Shown: positions 22,927 through 30,166, counted from the first letter of the stretch. The stretch: DNA of 31,669 nt from an uncultured bacterium (GCA_905214955.1 CAJMON010000033.1:1-31669), one strand, 5' to 3'. Notes: a model not told the origin generated them from the letters alone. Program-made: numbers and translations.

Positions 22927-22943
22927 TAGGGGGCTCTTACATT

Positions 22944-24362
22944 ATGGCTATTAACGAACAGGACATTGCTAATATTGTCCGGAACGTTTTAAAGGGAATG
23001 GAGACAGAAACTCCGGCAGCAAAAAAAACTGCAGCAGCTCCCAAGTTAAACGGCATTTTTGAAACACCGGAAGAGGCTATTGCAGCAGCAAAGGCAGCCC
23101 AGAAGGAAATTCAGCCCATGCCTTTAGAGTTCAGAGAAAAGATTATTGCAAACATCCGCAAGAAAACACTGGAGAATGCAAAGATGCTGTCTGAACTGGC
23201 AGTAGAAGAAACCGGCATGGGAAATGTGGGACACAAAATTATCAAACACCAGCTGGTAGCAGAAAAGACACCGGGTACTGAAGATTTGACCACCATTGCA
23301 TGGTCCGGCGACAGAGGACTGACTCTGACAGAGATGGGGCCCTGGGGTGTGATCGGAGCTGTCTGCCCGTCCACCAATCCCACCTGTACCGTCATCTGCA
23401 ATTCCATCGGTATGTTAGCAGCAGGAAACGCAGTCGTATTTATGCCTCATCCTTCTGCAAAGAACTGCTCCAATCTGGCCATCGACATGGTAAACAGGGC
23501 CAGCATTGAAGTGGGCGGACCTGCCAACATCGTAACTGCTGTAGCAGACCCCACCATGGAAGTCAGCAATTATATTTTCAAACATAAAGACGTGGACATG
23601 CTGGTAGCTACCGGCGGTCCGGGCGTTGTAACCGCTGTTCTTTCTTCTGGAAAGAGAGCTATGGGCGCAGGCGCTGGAAATCCTCCGGTACTTGTGGATG
23701 AGACAGCTAATATCCCCAAGGCAGCAGAAGACATCATCAATGGATGTACCTTTGACAACAACCTTCCCTGCATCGCAGAAAAAGAAGTGGTTGCCGTTGA
23801 TATGATCGCTGATGAACTGATTTATCACATGGAGCAGGCTGGATGTTACCATGCAAGCCCGGAAGAGGTACAGAAGCTGGTAGATACCGTTCTGGTAGAA
23901 AAGAACGGAAAGAAAATCATCAGCCGTCAGTGCGTGGGCAGAAGTGCAAAAGTGCTTCTTTCCAAAATCGGAGTAACCGTAGGGGATGACATCCGCTGCA
24001 TCATCTTCGAAGGCGAGAAGACCCATCCGCTGATCTGGACCGAACTGATGATGCCGATCCTTGGTATTGTACGTGTAAAGAATGTAGACGAAGGCATTGC
24101 AGTGGCGTGTGAGCTGGAGCATGGCAACCGTCATTCTGCACATATGCACTCCACAAACATCAACAACCTGACAAGATTTGGAAAAGCCATTGACACAGCA
24201 ATCTTTGTAAAGAACGCACCGTCTTATGCGGCTCTTGGATTTGGCGGAGAAGGATATCCCACCTTCACTATCTGCAGCCGTACTGGAGAGGGCTTAACCT
24301 CTGCAAAGAGCTTTACAAAAGCAAGAAGATGTGTCATGGGAGATGCCCTGTGCATTAGATAA
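22944..24362 (+). CDS. pduP: CoA-acylating aldehyde dehydrogenase (PduP-type) with N-terminal encapsulation helix
   Basis: The 472-residue enzyme oxidises an aldehyde with NAD and CoA to the acyl-CoA inside the microcompartment. Residues 3-20 form the amphipathic helix INEQDIANIVRNVLKGME, followed by an Ala/Lys/Pro linker to about residue 35. The catalytic core has MGPWGVIGAVCPSTNPT, VATGGPGVV in the cofactor region and catalytic cysteine C276 in FDNNLPCIAEKEV. Length and motifs match PduP rather than the longer EutE variants. It follows the aldolase by 17 bases with an AGGGGG site. In this locus the aldehyde supplied directly is lactaldehyde; propionaldehyde would need a dehydratase that is not encoded here. 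Confidence 0.93.
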   Translation: MAINEQDIANIVRNVLKGMETETPAAKKTAAAPKLNGIFETPEEAIAAAKAAQKEIQPMPLEFREKIIANIRKKTLENAKMLSELAVEETGMGNVGHKIIKHQLVAEKTPGTEDLTTIAWSGDRGLTLTEMGPWGVIGAVCPSTNPTCTVICNSIGMLAAGNAVVFMPHPSAKNCSNLAIDMVNRASIEVGGPANIVTAVADPTMEVSNYIFKHKDVDMLVATGGPGVVTAVLSSGKRAMGAGAGNPPVLVDETANIPKAAEDIINGCTFDNNLPCIAEKEVVAVDMIADELIYHMEQAGCYHASPEEVQKLVDTVLVEKNGKKIISRQCVGRSAKVLLSKIGVTVGDDIRCIIFEGEKTHPLIWTELMMPILGIVRVKNVDEGIAVACELEHGNRHSAHMHSTNINNLTRFGKAIDTAIFVKNAPSYAALGFGGEGYPTFTICSRTGEGLTSAKSFTKARRCVMGDALCIR

Positions 24363-24374
24363 GGAGTGACAGAC

Positions 24375-25595
24375 GTGGAAATGAATATAGAAGAAATTGT
24401 AAAACAGGTCTTGGCTGAAATGCAGGGAAAACCTGCAGAAACAGCAGCGCCAGCAGCTGCAGCACCGGCAGCAGGCGGAGAAATTCCCAAAACTGCCCAC
24501 GTAGCAGTTCTGACTTCCCTGGAGCATTTCGATATCAAAGAATATCCCATGCCGGAAGTTGGCGACGATGACATCCTGGTAAAAGTAGAAGGGTGCGGCG
24601 TGTGCGGTACGGATGCACATGAATTCAAGAGAGATCCCTTTGGACTGATCCCGGTAGCTTTAGGACATGAAGGAACCGGCGAGATCGTTAAAATGGGCAA
24701 AAATGTTACTGTAGATACTGCCGGCAAGCCAGTAAAAGTAGGTGACAAAGTTGTTACCTGCATGATCTTTAAGGATGATCCGGAGATCACCATGTACGAC
24801 CTGAACAAGAAGAACGTAGGCGGTGCAGACGTATACGGACTGCTGCCGGATGATGATGTACATCTGAACGGCTGGTTCTCCGACTACATCCTGATCCGCG
24901 GCGGAAACTTCGGTTCCACTTTCTTCAATGTCAGCGATCTGGATCTGGATTCCCGTATCCTCATCGAGCCGTGTGCCGTACTGGTACATGCCGTAGAGCG
25001 TGCAAAAACCACTGGCATCCTTCGTTTCAACAGCCGTGTAGTTGTTCAGGGATGCGGCCCCATCGGTCTGATCTGCATTGCAGTCTTAAAGACCATGGGG
25101 ATTCAGAACATTTGTGCAGTAGACGGTGAGCAGAAACGTCTGGACTTCGCAAAGAAGATGGGCGCAAAATACACCGTAAATTTCAAAGACCACAAGGGTA
25201 TTGAAGCACTGGCAGGCGCTGTAAAGGATGCATTCGGCGGACATCTGGCTGATTTCGCATTCCAGTGTACTGGATCACCGGTAGCACATGCCAACATTTA
25301 CAAATTCATCCGCAACGGCGGCGGTTTATGTGAACTGGGCTTCTTCATCAATGGTGGAGACGCTACCATCAATCCGCATTTTGATATCTGCTCCAAAGAA
25401 ATCACCATCGTAGGTTCCTGGGTATATACCTTAAGAGACTACGCTACCACCTTTGATTTCCTGAAGAGTGCAAAAGAGATCGGACTTCCGATGAGCGAGC
25501 TGATTACTCACAAGTTCCCGCTGGAAGAGATCAATGAAGCATTAAAGACCAACCTTGCAATGTCTGGTCTGAAGATTGCGATTGTTAATAAGTAG
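24375..25595 (+). CDS. Zinc-type (MDR) alcohol dehydrogenase with N-terminal encapsulation helix
   Basis: The 406-residue protein starts with an amphipathic helix (MNIEEIVKQVLAEMQ) and an Ala/Pro-rich linker, then a medium-chain dehydrogenase. GCGVCGTDAHEF and ALGHEGTGEI hold the catalytic zinc ligands, LIEPCAVLVHAVERAK follows, and VVVQGCGPIGLICIAVLKTMG is the nucleotide-binding turn. The four-cysteine structural-zinc lobe usual in this family is absent; only one cysteine lies between residues 95 and 150. I place the start at the GTG at 24375, eight bases after AAGGAG; a GTG at 24366 overlaps that site and the ATG at 24381 is too far. The likely role is reduction of aldehyde to alcohol, regenerating NAD for the aldehyde dehydrogenase inside the shell. 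Iron-type PduQ enzymes usually fill this place. Confidence 0.88.
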   Translation: MEMNIEEIVKQVLAEMQGKPAETAAPAAAAPAAGGEIPKTAHVAVLTSLEHFDIKEYPMPEVGDDDILVKVEGCGVCGTDAHEFKRDPFGLIPVALGHEGTGEIVKMGKNVTVDTAGKPVKVGDKVVTCMIFKDDPEITMYDLNKKNVGGADVYGLLPDDDVHLNGWFSDYILIRGGNFGSTFFNVSDLDLDSRILIEPCAVLVHAVERAKTTGILRFNSRVVVQGCGPIGLICIAVLKTMGIQNICAVDGEQKRLDFAKKMGAKYTVNFKDHKGIEALAGAVKDAFGGHLADFAFQCTGSPVAHANIYKFIRNGGGLCELGFFINGGDATINPHFDICSKEITIVGSWVYTLRDYATTFDFLKSAKEIGLPMSELITHKFPLEEINEALKTNLAMSGLKIAIVNK

Positions 25596-25621
25596 TTATG
25601 GGCAGAAGGGAGTGAGCAGCC

Positions 25622-25927
25622 ATGCGTGAAGCAGCAGGTATTCTGGAAGTGTTCGGATGTGTGGCAGCCTTTGTGGCAGCAGATGCGGCAGCCAAGGCAG
25701 CAAATGTCCGGATTGAGTCCATTGATAAAAACAAACCTGCCAATGCGGACTCGTTGCCTGTACCGCTCATCACATGCCTGAAAATCAGAGGCAGTGTTGC
25801 AGATGTGGAAGCGGCTATGGAGGCCGGAGCGGCAGCAGCAGAAGCCCTGACAGGCGTGATTACAAAACATATTATTCCAGCACCGGCAGAAGACACAGAA
25901 AAGATGCTGCGCATCAGTGCAATCTGA
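25622..25927 (+). CDS. BMC-H shell protein, divergent
   Basis: A single BMC domain of 101 residues: AAGILEVFGCVAAFVAADAA opens the fold and ITKHIIPAPAEDTEKML closes it. Between them an insertion (IDKNKPANADSLPVPLI) replaces the compact loop that carries the GSG pore residues in PduA-type proteins. It therefore probably makes a hexamer with an altered pore. GGGAG lies upstream of the ATG. It is the first of four single-domain shell genes in the operon. Its closest role by position is the minor BMC-H of fucose/rhamnose loci. Confidence 0.88.
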   Translation: MREAAGILEVFGCVAAFVAADAAAKAANVRIESIDKNKPANADSLPVPLITCLKIRGSVADVEAAMEAGAAAAEALTGVITKHIIPAPAEDTEKMLRISAI

Positions 25928-26020
25928 GAAATGTCCGCTTTACAGCCGGAAGGAAGTAGTGTAAACTAAAAGCAGAGATTGAAACGAGAGACGGCCAAAG
26001 CCGCAAGGAGGATTATAAAG

Positions 26021-26296
26021 ATGACACAGGAAGCATTAGGAATGGTTGAAACCAGAGGACTTGTAGCCGCTATTGAGGCATCTGACCAGATGGTAAAAGC
26101 AGCAGACGTTACTCTGATTGGTACAGAGAAGATCGGTTCCGGACTGGTAACTGTTATGGTACGTGGTGATGTAGGAGCTGTTAAAGCAGCTACCGAAGTA
26201 GGTGCAGCAGCTGCTGGACGTCTGGGTGAGCTGGTAGCAGTTCATGTAATCCCGAGACCTCACAACGACGTAGAAAAAATCTTACCGACCATCTAA
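26021..26296 (+). CDS. BMC-H shell protein, PduA/PduJ-type (copy 1)
   Basis: A 91-residue canonical hexamer-forming shell protein: ALGMVETRGLVAAIEASDQM, pore segment TEKIGSGLVTVMVRGDVGAV, and AVHVIPRPHNDVEKILP. The start at 26021 has GCAAGGAGG upstream; an earlier in-frame start candidate at 25979 adds a basic tail not seen in the family. It is about 78% identical to the copy at 26866 (some 20 of 91 positions differ). Proteins of this type form most of the facets and allow small metabolites through the glycine/serine pore. It is followed by a 245-base structured gap. Confidence 0.95.
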   Translation: MTQEALGMVETRGLVAAIEASDQMVKAADVTLIGTEKIGSGLVTVMVRGDVGAVKAATEVGAAAAGRLGELVAVHVIPRPHNDVEKILPTI

Positions 26297-26303
26297 TGAT
26301 ACA

Positions 26304-26504
26304 GGGGCAAAAGCCTGAAACCACGATGTGCTTGCACGGGAGTGGTTTTACGGCTTAGTGACCCGCCCCGATAGGAGCATAAAAGTGGAGCGTCAGCTTC
26401 ATGATATGCGAATATGGGGGGAGGATTGTGAGGTGCTGTGTGCCAGTGGCACGACCGTAGTGAATACGAAGATATAAAGTACGGAACAATCCGTAAGGTA
26501 TCAT
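26304..26504 (+). ncRNA. Candidate structured RNA between shell genes
   Basis: The 245-base gap between two shell genes has no reading frame but many helices. GGGGC (26304-26308) pairs with GCCCC (26365-26369). Inside it lies a 14-pair arm, 26311-26324 with 26342-26356, interrupted by one bulged C. Next come TGGAGC/GCTTCA (26386-26391/26396-26401, GTCA loop), GTGCC/GGCAC (26440-26444/26448-26452) and TACGGA/TCCGTA (26480-26485/26490-26495, ACAA loop). ATGATA (26401-26406) can pair with TATCAT (26499-26504) to enclose the last two, in competition with the last pair of the TGGAGC arm. It ends 37 bases before the next start codon and does not look like a simple terminator. I do not recognise a known riboswitch. 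Strand is taken from the operon. Confidence 0.5.
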
Positions 26505-26517
26505 AGCAGCTGCAAGG
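26481..26517 (+). repeat. Hairpin element, copy 1
   Basis: This 37-base stretch aligns without gaps to 30190-30226 with 26 identical positions. The shared core is a hairpin, CGGA-loop-TCCG here, followed by GTAAGG and AT. The first six differences between the copies are all transitions, and the stem stays paired in both. Confidence 0.4.
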
Positions 26518-26541
26518 AAAGATAGATAAAGGAAGCGCAAT

Positions 26542-26844
26542 ATGAAAGCGATTGGATTAATAGAACTGCCGAACTGCACAGACGCGATCCAGGCTCTGGA
26601 TGTGATGCTGAAGACGGCGGACGTCAAATTCCTCACATGGGAAAAGAAGCTTGGCGGCAGGCTGGTCACGATCATTGTCCAGGGAGAGGTTTCCTCTGTC
26701 ACAGAAGCAGTGGAAGCGGCAAAGCACCGGGCAGTGGGACGTATCGTAGCTTCCGCAGTGATAGCGAACCCTCATGAAGAGACGATGAAGTTAGTGGAAG
26801 TCAGCGCGCGTAAATACGCAAAACTTCGCGAGGAGAGGCCATAG
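26542..26844 (+). CDS. BMC-H shell protein with altered pore
   Basis: The 100-residue product has one BMC domain: KAIGLIELPNCTDAIQALDV, KKLGGRLVTIIVQGEVSSV and VASAVIANPHEETMKLVEV. A short charged tail (ARKYAKLREERP) follows. The pore segment reads LGGRLV where its neighbours have IGSGLV, placing an arginine at the pore. Its opening resembles that of the PduT-type protein at 29621, so it may be a relative of one half of a tandem protein. It lies between the two PduA-type copies and directly behind the structured RNA gap. Ribosome site AAAGGAAG is moderate. Confidence 0.88.
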   Translation: MKAIGLIELPNCTDAIQALDVMLKTADVKFLTWEKKLGGRLVTIIVQGEVSSVTEAVEAAKHRAVGRIVASAVIANPHEETMKLVEVSARKYAKLREERP

Positions 26845-26865
26845 GCCATAAGGAGGAAAGCAATT

Positions 26866-27141
26866 ATGGAATTTCAGGCATTAGGCATGGTTGAGACAAG
26901 AGGACTGGTAGCTTCCATCGAAGCTGCTGACCAGATGTTAAAGTCTGCAAACGTTGTGCTGGTAGGTACAGAGAAGATCGGTTCCGGACTGGTAAGCGTT
27001 ATGGTAAGAGGAGACGTAGGAGCAGTAAAATCTGCGGTAGAAGCAGGTTCTGCAGCAGCCAGCAAACTTGGCGAGCTCATCGCTGTACACGTAATTCCGA
27101 GACCGCATTCTGATGTTGAGAAGATTCTTCCGCAGATTTAA
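26866..27141 (+). CDS. BMC-H shell protein, PduA/PduJ-type (copy 2)
   Basis: The 91-residue canonical shell protein is a close relative of copy 1 (ALGMVETRGLVASIEAADQM, TEKIGSGLVSVMVRGDVGAV, AVHVIPRPHSDVEKILP). Differences are mostly conservative swaps (A/S, V/I, R/K), consistent with duplication followed by selection for the same fold. AAGGAGG lies eight bases before the ATG. A strong hairpin follows the gene. Confidence 0.95.
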   Translation: MEFQALGMVETRGLVASIEAADQMLKSANVVLVGTEKIGSGLVSVMVRGDVGAVKSAVEAGSAAASKLGELIAVHVIPRPHSDVEKILPQI

Positions 27142-27162
27142 GTAAAACCAGAATAGAAAAAA

Positions 27163-27194
27163 GGGGGCCGTTCCGGTACTGCCGGAGCGGCCTT
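27163..27194 (+). terminator. Intercistronic hairpin between shell gene and pduL (attenuator-like)
   Basis: GGCCGTTCCGG (27166-27176) pairs with CCGGAGCGGCC (27182-27192) with one G-U and a five-base loop, extended by two G-U pairs. Only TTAT follows, so termination is probably partial. It would lower expression of the enzyme and PduS genes relative to the shell genes. Confidence 0.5.
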
Positions 27195-27234
27195 ATAACA
27201 ATGAAAAATACCCCTGTAAAGCGAGGGAAACAAG

Positions 27235-27879
27235 ATGCAGGAACAAGAACTGGTAAATGAGATTGCAAAACTGGTAGCAGAACAGCTGAAAAATAAGGAT
27301 GTTTACAATCCGGAGGATAAAATTCCCATCGGTGTTTCTGCAAGACATGTGCATCTGACCCATGAGGATGTAGAGACTCTTTTTGGAAAAGGTTATCAGC
27401 TGACAAAGAAGAAAGAGCTGATGGGCGGTCAGTATGCATCACAGGAATGCGTGACTTTAATCGGAACAAAGCTGCGTGCTATTGAAAATGTACGTATTTT
27501 AGGACCGGAGAGAAGCCGGTCTCAGGTGGAAGTTTCCAAAACGGATGCGATCCGGCTGGGCATTAATCCGCCGGTACGTTTATCCGGAGATCTGGACGGC
27601 TCCGCGCCTATTGCATTGGTGGGACCGAAAGGAGTTCTTTACCTGAAAGAAGGATGTATCATTGCAAAGCGTCACATTCATATGTCTCCGGCAGATGCTG
27701 CACATTTCGGAGTAAAGGATAAACAGGTTGTAAAAGTCCGGTTTGAAAGCGGCCGCGGTGGTACGTTTGAAGATGTGCCGATCCGTGTAGATCCCAGCTT
27801 CACACTGGAAATGCACATTGATACAGATGAGGCCAACGGTCTTGGTATCACAAAGGATATGGGAATCCTCATCAAATAG
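27235..27879 (+). CDS. pduL: Phosphate propanoyltransferase, PduL-type, with N-terminal encapsulation helix
   Basis: PduL converts acyl-CoA and phosphate to acyl-phosphate, recycling CoA within the compartment. The 214-residue protein has an N-terminal amphipathic helix (LVNEIAKLVAEQLKNK) and two zinc-binding repeats, SARHVHLT (H38, H40) and AKRHIHMSP (H147, H149). KELMGGQYASQECVTLIG and ILGPERSRSQVEVSKTD carry phosphate/CoA contacts known from the family. The length fits microcompartment PduL. The acyl-phosphate it makes (lactyl- or propionyl-phosphate) would give ATP through a cytosolic kinase not in this window. Confidence 0.95.
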   Translation: MQEQELVNEIAKLVAEQLKNKDVYNPEDKIPIGVSARHVHLTHEDVETLFGKGYQLTKKKELMGGQYASQECVTLIGTKLRAIENVRILGPERSRSQVEVSKTDAIRLGINPPVRLSGDLDGSAPIALVGPKGVLYLKEGCIIAKRHIHMSPADAAHFGVKDKQVVKVRFESGRGGTFEDVPIRVDPSFTLEMHIDTDEANGLGITKDMGILIK

Positions 27880-27900
27880 GATTCCGGGAATGAGGAAGCT

Positions 27901-28182
27901 ATGATTATCGGTAAAGTAGTTGGAACGGTTATCTGCACAAGAAAAAATCCGGATCTGGTGGGAAATAAATTTCTGATCGTAGACCCAATGGAAAAAATGC
28001 AGACCCATGGGGCGGAAAGAATCGTGGCGGTAGACGATGTGGGAGCCGGTATTGGCGACATTGTACTGGTGACGACGGGAAGCTCTGCAAGACTGGGACT
28101 GACCGATCCGAATTCACCGGTGGATGCCTGTGTGGTAGGAATCGTGGATGATCCTCAGAAGATCGTCATTGTTGAATCGTAA
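27901..28182 (+). CDS. BMC-P vertex protein, EutN/CcmL family
   Basis: The 93-residue protein is a pentamer-forming vertex protein: MIIGKVVGTVICTRKNP, GNKFLIVDP, VAVDDVGAGIGDIVLVTTGS and CVVGIVDDPQKIVIV. The length and the GxGxGxxVxxxxG-like turn match EutN/CcmL/PduN. Pentamers close the twelve corners of the shell. It follows pduL by 21 bases. It is the only BMC-P gene in the window, which is enough to close a shell. Confidence 0.95.
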   Translation: MIIGKVVGTVICTRKNPDLVGNKFLIVDPMEKMQTHGAERIVAVDDVGAGIGDIVLVTTGSSARLGLTDPNSPVDACVVGIVDDPQKIVIVES

Positions 28183-28193
28183 CAGACAGGGGA

Positions 28194-28252
28194 GCAGGAA
28201 AACCTGCAGAACCTGAAAAAGCAAGTTCCGGCAGTCTGCCGGATAACAGGTT
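28194..28252 (+). promoter_or_regulatory. Paired hairpins ahead of the pduS start
   Basis: GCAGG (28194-28198) pairs with CCTGC (28203-28207). AACCTG (28210-28215) pairs with CAGGTT (28247-28252) and encloses a perfect seven-pair hairpin, TCCGGCA (28227-28233) with TGCCGGA (28237-28243). The outer helix ends right at the GGAG ribosome site of pduS (28253-28256), so it may limit or gate its translation. Confidence 0.45.
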
Positions 28253-28264
28253 GGAGTAGTGAAC

Positions 28265-29596
28265 ATGGTGAATATGGTAGACTTAAAAAAGGCTTTATTT
28301 GAAGGCGGTGTGGTAGGAGCAGGCGGCGCCGGATTCCCTACTCATGCAAAGCTTTCTGACCAGGCAGAAACCATTATCTTAAACTGTGCTGAATGTGAAC
28401 CTCTGATCAAGGTTGACCGCCAGTTAATGATCGAGCATGTCAATGAAGTGCTTGCAGGTATGCAGATGCTGGTGGATGCCCTTGGAGCAAAGGAAGGAAT
28501 TGTTGCAGTTAAGAAGTCCTACACAGCCTCTCTGGAAGCAGTAAACAGCTGCATTGGCAATTATAAAAACCTGCGGCTTCACATACTGCCGGATATTTAT
28601 CCGGCTGGAGACGAAGTGGTCCTGATTTATGAGACCACAGGAAAAATTGTACCTCAGGGAAAAATTCCCATTTTGGTAGGATGTGTGGTATGCAATGTTG
28701 AGACGGTGCTGAATCTGTACCGGAAAGTGACATACGATACCAATGTTGTGACAAAGTTTGTAACTGTTGCAGGTCTGGTGAACAAGCCTGTGACGGTAGA
28801 AGTACCTGTGGGTATCACTGTAAAAGAACTGGTAGATATGGCGGGTGGATTTACAAAGGATGAACATGTGCTGCTTATGGGAGGACCCATGACAGGACGG
28901 ATCTGTTCTTTGAATGATGTGGTGACCAAGACGACGAAAGCGCTTCTGGTGCTGCCGCCCACCTGTACACCCATCCGGAAGAGAAGAAACAATCCCAAGT
29001 TAAACATCCGCAATGCGATGTCGGTATGTTCTCAGTGTTCCATGTGTACCAGTCTCTGTCCGAGAAGCCTTCTGGGACAGTCCATTAAGCCCAATGAATT
29101 TATGCGGGCGCTGGCAAACGGCCTGACAGACAATGTGGATCCGTTCTTAAATGCATTTTTCTGCTGTTCCTGCGGGTTATGCGAGATGTACTCTTGTCAT
29201 CAGGATCTGTCTCCGAGAAGCCTGCTGGATGCTTACAAAGCAGGAATGCGCGCAAGAGGTGTGCGGGTTCCGGACAAGCCTGGAAAGGGAAAAGCAGATC
29301 CTATGCGGGAAGAGCGCAGAGTACCGGAGCACCGGCTGTTATACCGTCTTGGACTGGCACCCTATGATATTCCGGCACCGCTTAGCGGATGTCCGGCAGA
29401 AATCAAAGAAGTAAAACTTATGCTCCGCCAGAACATCGGTGCACCCTGTGTGCCCTCTGTAAAAGTGGGAGATGTGGTGAATACAGGCGATCAGATCGCA
29501 GCTCCGCCCGAAGGGGCACTTGGATGCTGCCTGCACGCCAGCTTATCCGGTACCGTCAGTGCTGTGACAGACAGCTTCATAAGTATCAAAGCGTAA
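28265..29596 (+). CDS. pduS: PduS-type RnfC-like flavin/iron-sulfur oxidoreductase
   Basis: The 443-residue protein resembles PduS and RnfC. GVVGAGGAGFPTHAK and LNCAECEPLIKVDRQLM at the start form the FMN/NADH-binding Complex1_51K-like domain. An SLBB segment (TVEVPVGITVKELVDMAG) precedes two 4Fe-4S clusters, CSQCSMCTSLCP (C255, C258, C261, C265) and CSCGLCEMYSC (C303, C306, with C300/C301 and C311), and a barrel-sandwich C-terminal domain. I start at the ATG at 28265, eight bases after GGAG; the GTG at 28259 is too close to it. PduS reduces cobalamin in B12-dependent loci. Here no B12 enzyme is visible, so moving electrons between NADH and the PduT-type shell protein is the likelier task. 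Confidence 0.92.
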   Translation: MVNMVDLKKALFEGGVVGAGGAGFPTHAKLSDQAETIILNCAECEPLIKVDRQLMIEHVNEVLAGMQMLVDALGAKEGIVAVKKSYTASLEAVNSCIGNYKNLRLHILPDIYPAGDEVVLIYETTGKIVPQGKIPILVGCVVCNVETVLNLYRKVTYDTNVVTKFVTVAGLVNKPVTVEVPVGITVKELVDMAGGFTKDEHVLLMGGPMTGRICSLNDVVTKTTKALLVLPPTCTPIRKRRNNPKLNIRNAMSVCSQCSMCTSLCPRSLLGQSIKPNEFMRALANGLTDNVDPFLNAFFCCSCGLCEMYSCHQDLSPRSLLDAYKAGMRARGVRVPDKPGKGKADPMREERRVPEHRLLYRLGLAPYDIPAPLSGCPAEIKEVKLMLRQNIGAPCVPSVKVGDVVNTGDQIAAPPEGALGCCLHASLSGTVSAVTDSFISIKA

Positions 29597-29620
29597 TAAA
29601 GCATAATGGAGATGAGAACG

Positions 29621-30166
29621 ATGAAAGCGATTGGAATGGTAGAATATAAGACTGTTTCCACAGGTATCAAGGCAGCAGACTTGATCGTGAAGACAGCAGA
29701 CGTCGAGCTGATCCAGGCTCAGACGGTTTGTCCTGGTAAGTTTATTATCCTGTTTACCGGCGACTTAAGTGCAATCAGAGTTTCCGTTGATGCTGCGCAG
29801 AATACTTATCCGGAAAGTCTGATTGACAGCTTTGTACTGGGAAATCCTCACGAGAGTCTGTTTAAGGCCCTCACTTGTACCGCAGAGATCGACAATGTCC
29901 AGGCATTGGGCGTGATTGAGACCTTCACCGGTGCATCTGCCATCGTGGCAGCCGACCACGCTGCAAAGACTGCAGAAGTGACGGTATTTGAGATCCGCGT
30001 GGCAAGAGGTATGTGCGGAAAATCCTATGTACTTCTGACTGGCTCGGTAGCAGCTGTGACAGAAGCAGTAGAGTCCAGCGTGGCATTGATCAAAGAAGAG
30101 GGACTGATGTTAGACTATGCAGTCATTCCCAGTCCTTCCAAAGAATTTGTAAAGACACTTATTTAA
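29621..30166 (+). CDS. pduT: BMC-T tandem shell protein, PduT-type with iron-sulfur pore cysteine
   Basis: Two BMC domains lie in 181 residues: KAIGMVEYKTVSTGIKAAD and later QALGVIETFTGASAIVAADH. The first holds TVCPGKFIILFTGDLSA, with C37 matching the pore cysteine of PduT (TICPGKF) that binds a 4Fe-4S cluster at the trimer axis. The start at 29621 has GGAG nine bases upstream; an ATG at 29606 overlaps that site. Trimers of this kind can pass electrons across the shell, and PduS is encoded directly before it. It is the last gene of the operon. Confidence 0.93.
   Translation: MKAIGMVEYKTVSTGIKAADLIVKTADVELIQAQTVCPGKFIILFTGDLSAIRVSVDAAQNTYPESLIDSFVLGNPHESLFKALTCTAEIDNVQALGVIETFTGASAIVAADHAAKTAEVTVFEIRVARGMCGKSYVLLTGSVAAVTEAVESSVALIKEEGLMLDYAVIPSPSKEFVKTLI

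Noticed and set aside
23415..24149. 244-codon open frame on the minus strand
   Set aside because: Shadow of the aldehyde dehydrogenase gene; cysteine/histidine-rich low-complexity translation without ribosome site.
26297..26541. Group II intron or insertion-sequence remnant as explanation of the structured gap
   Set aside because: I find no GTGYG-type 5' end, no domain V-like hairpin, no terminal inverted or target repeats and no transposase fragment. It remains possible that a diverged relic escaped me.
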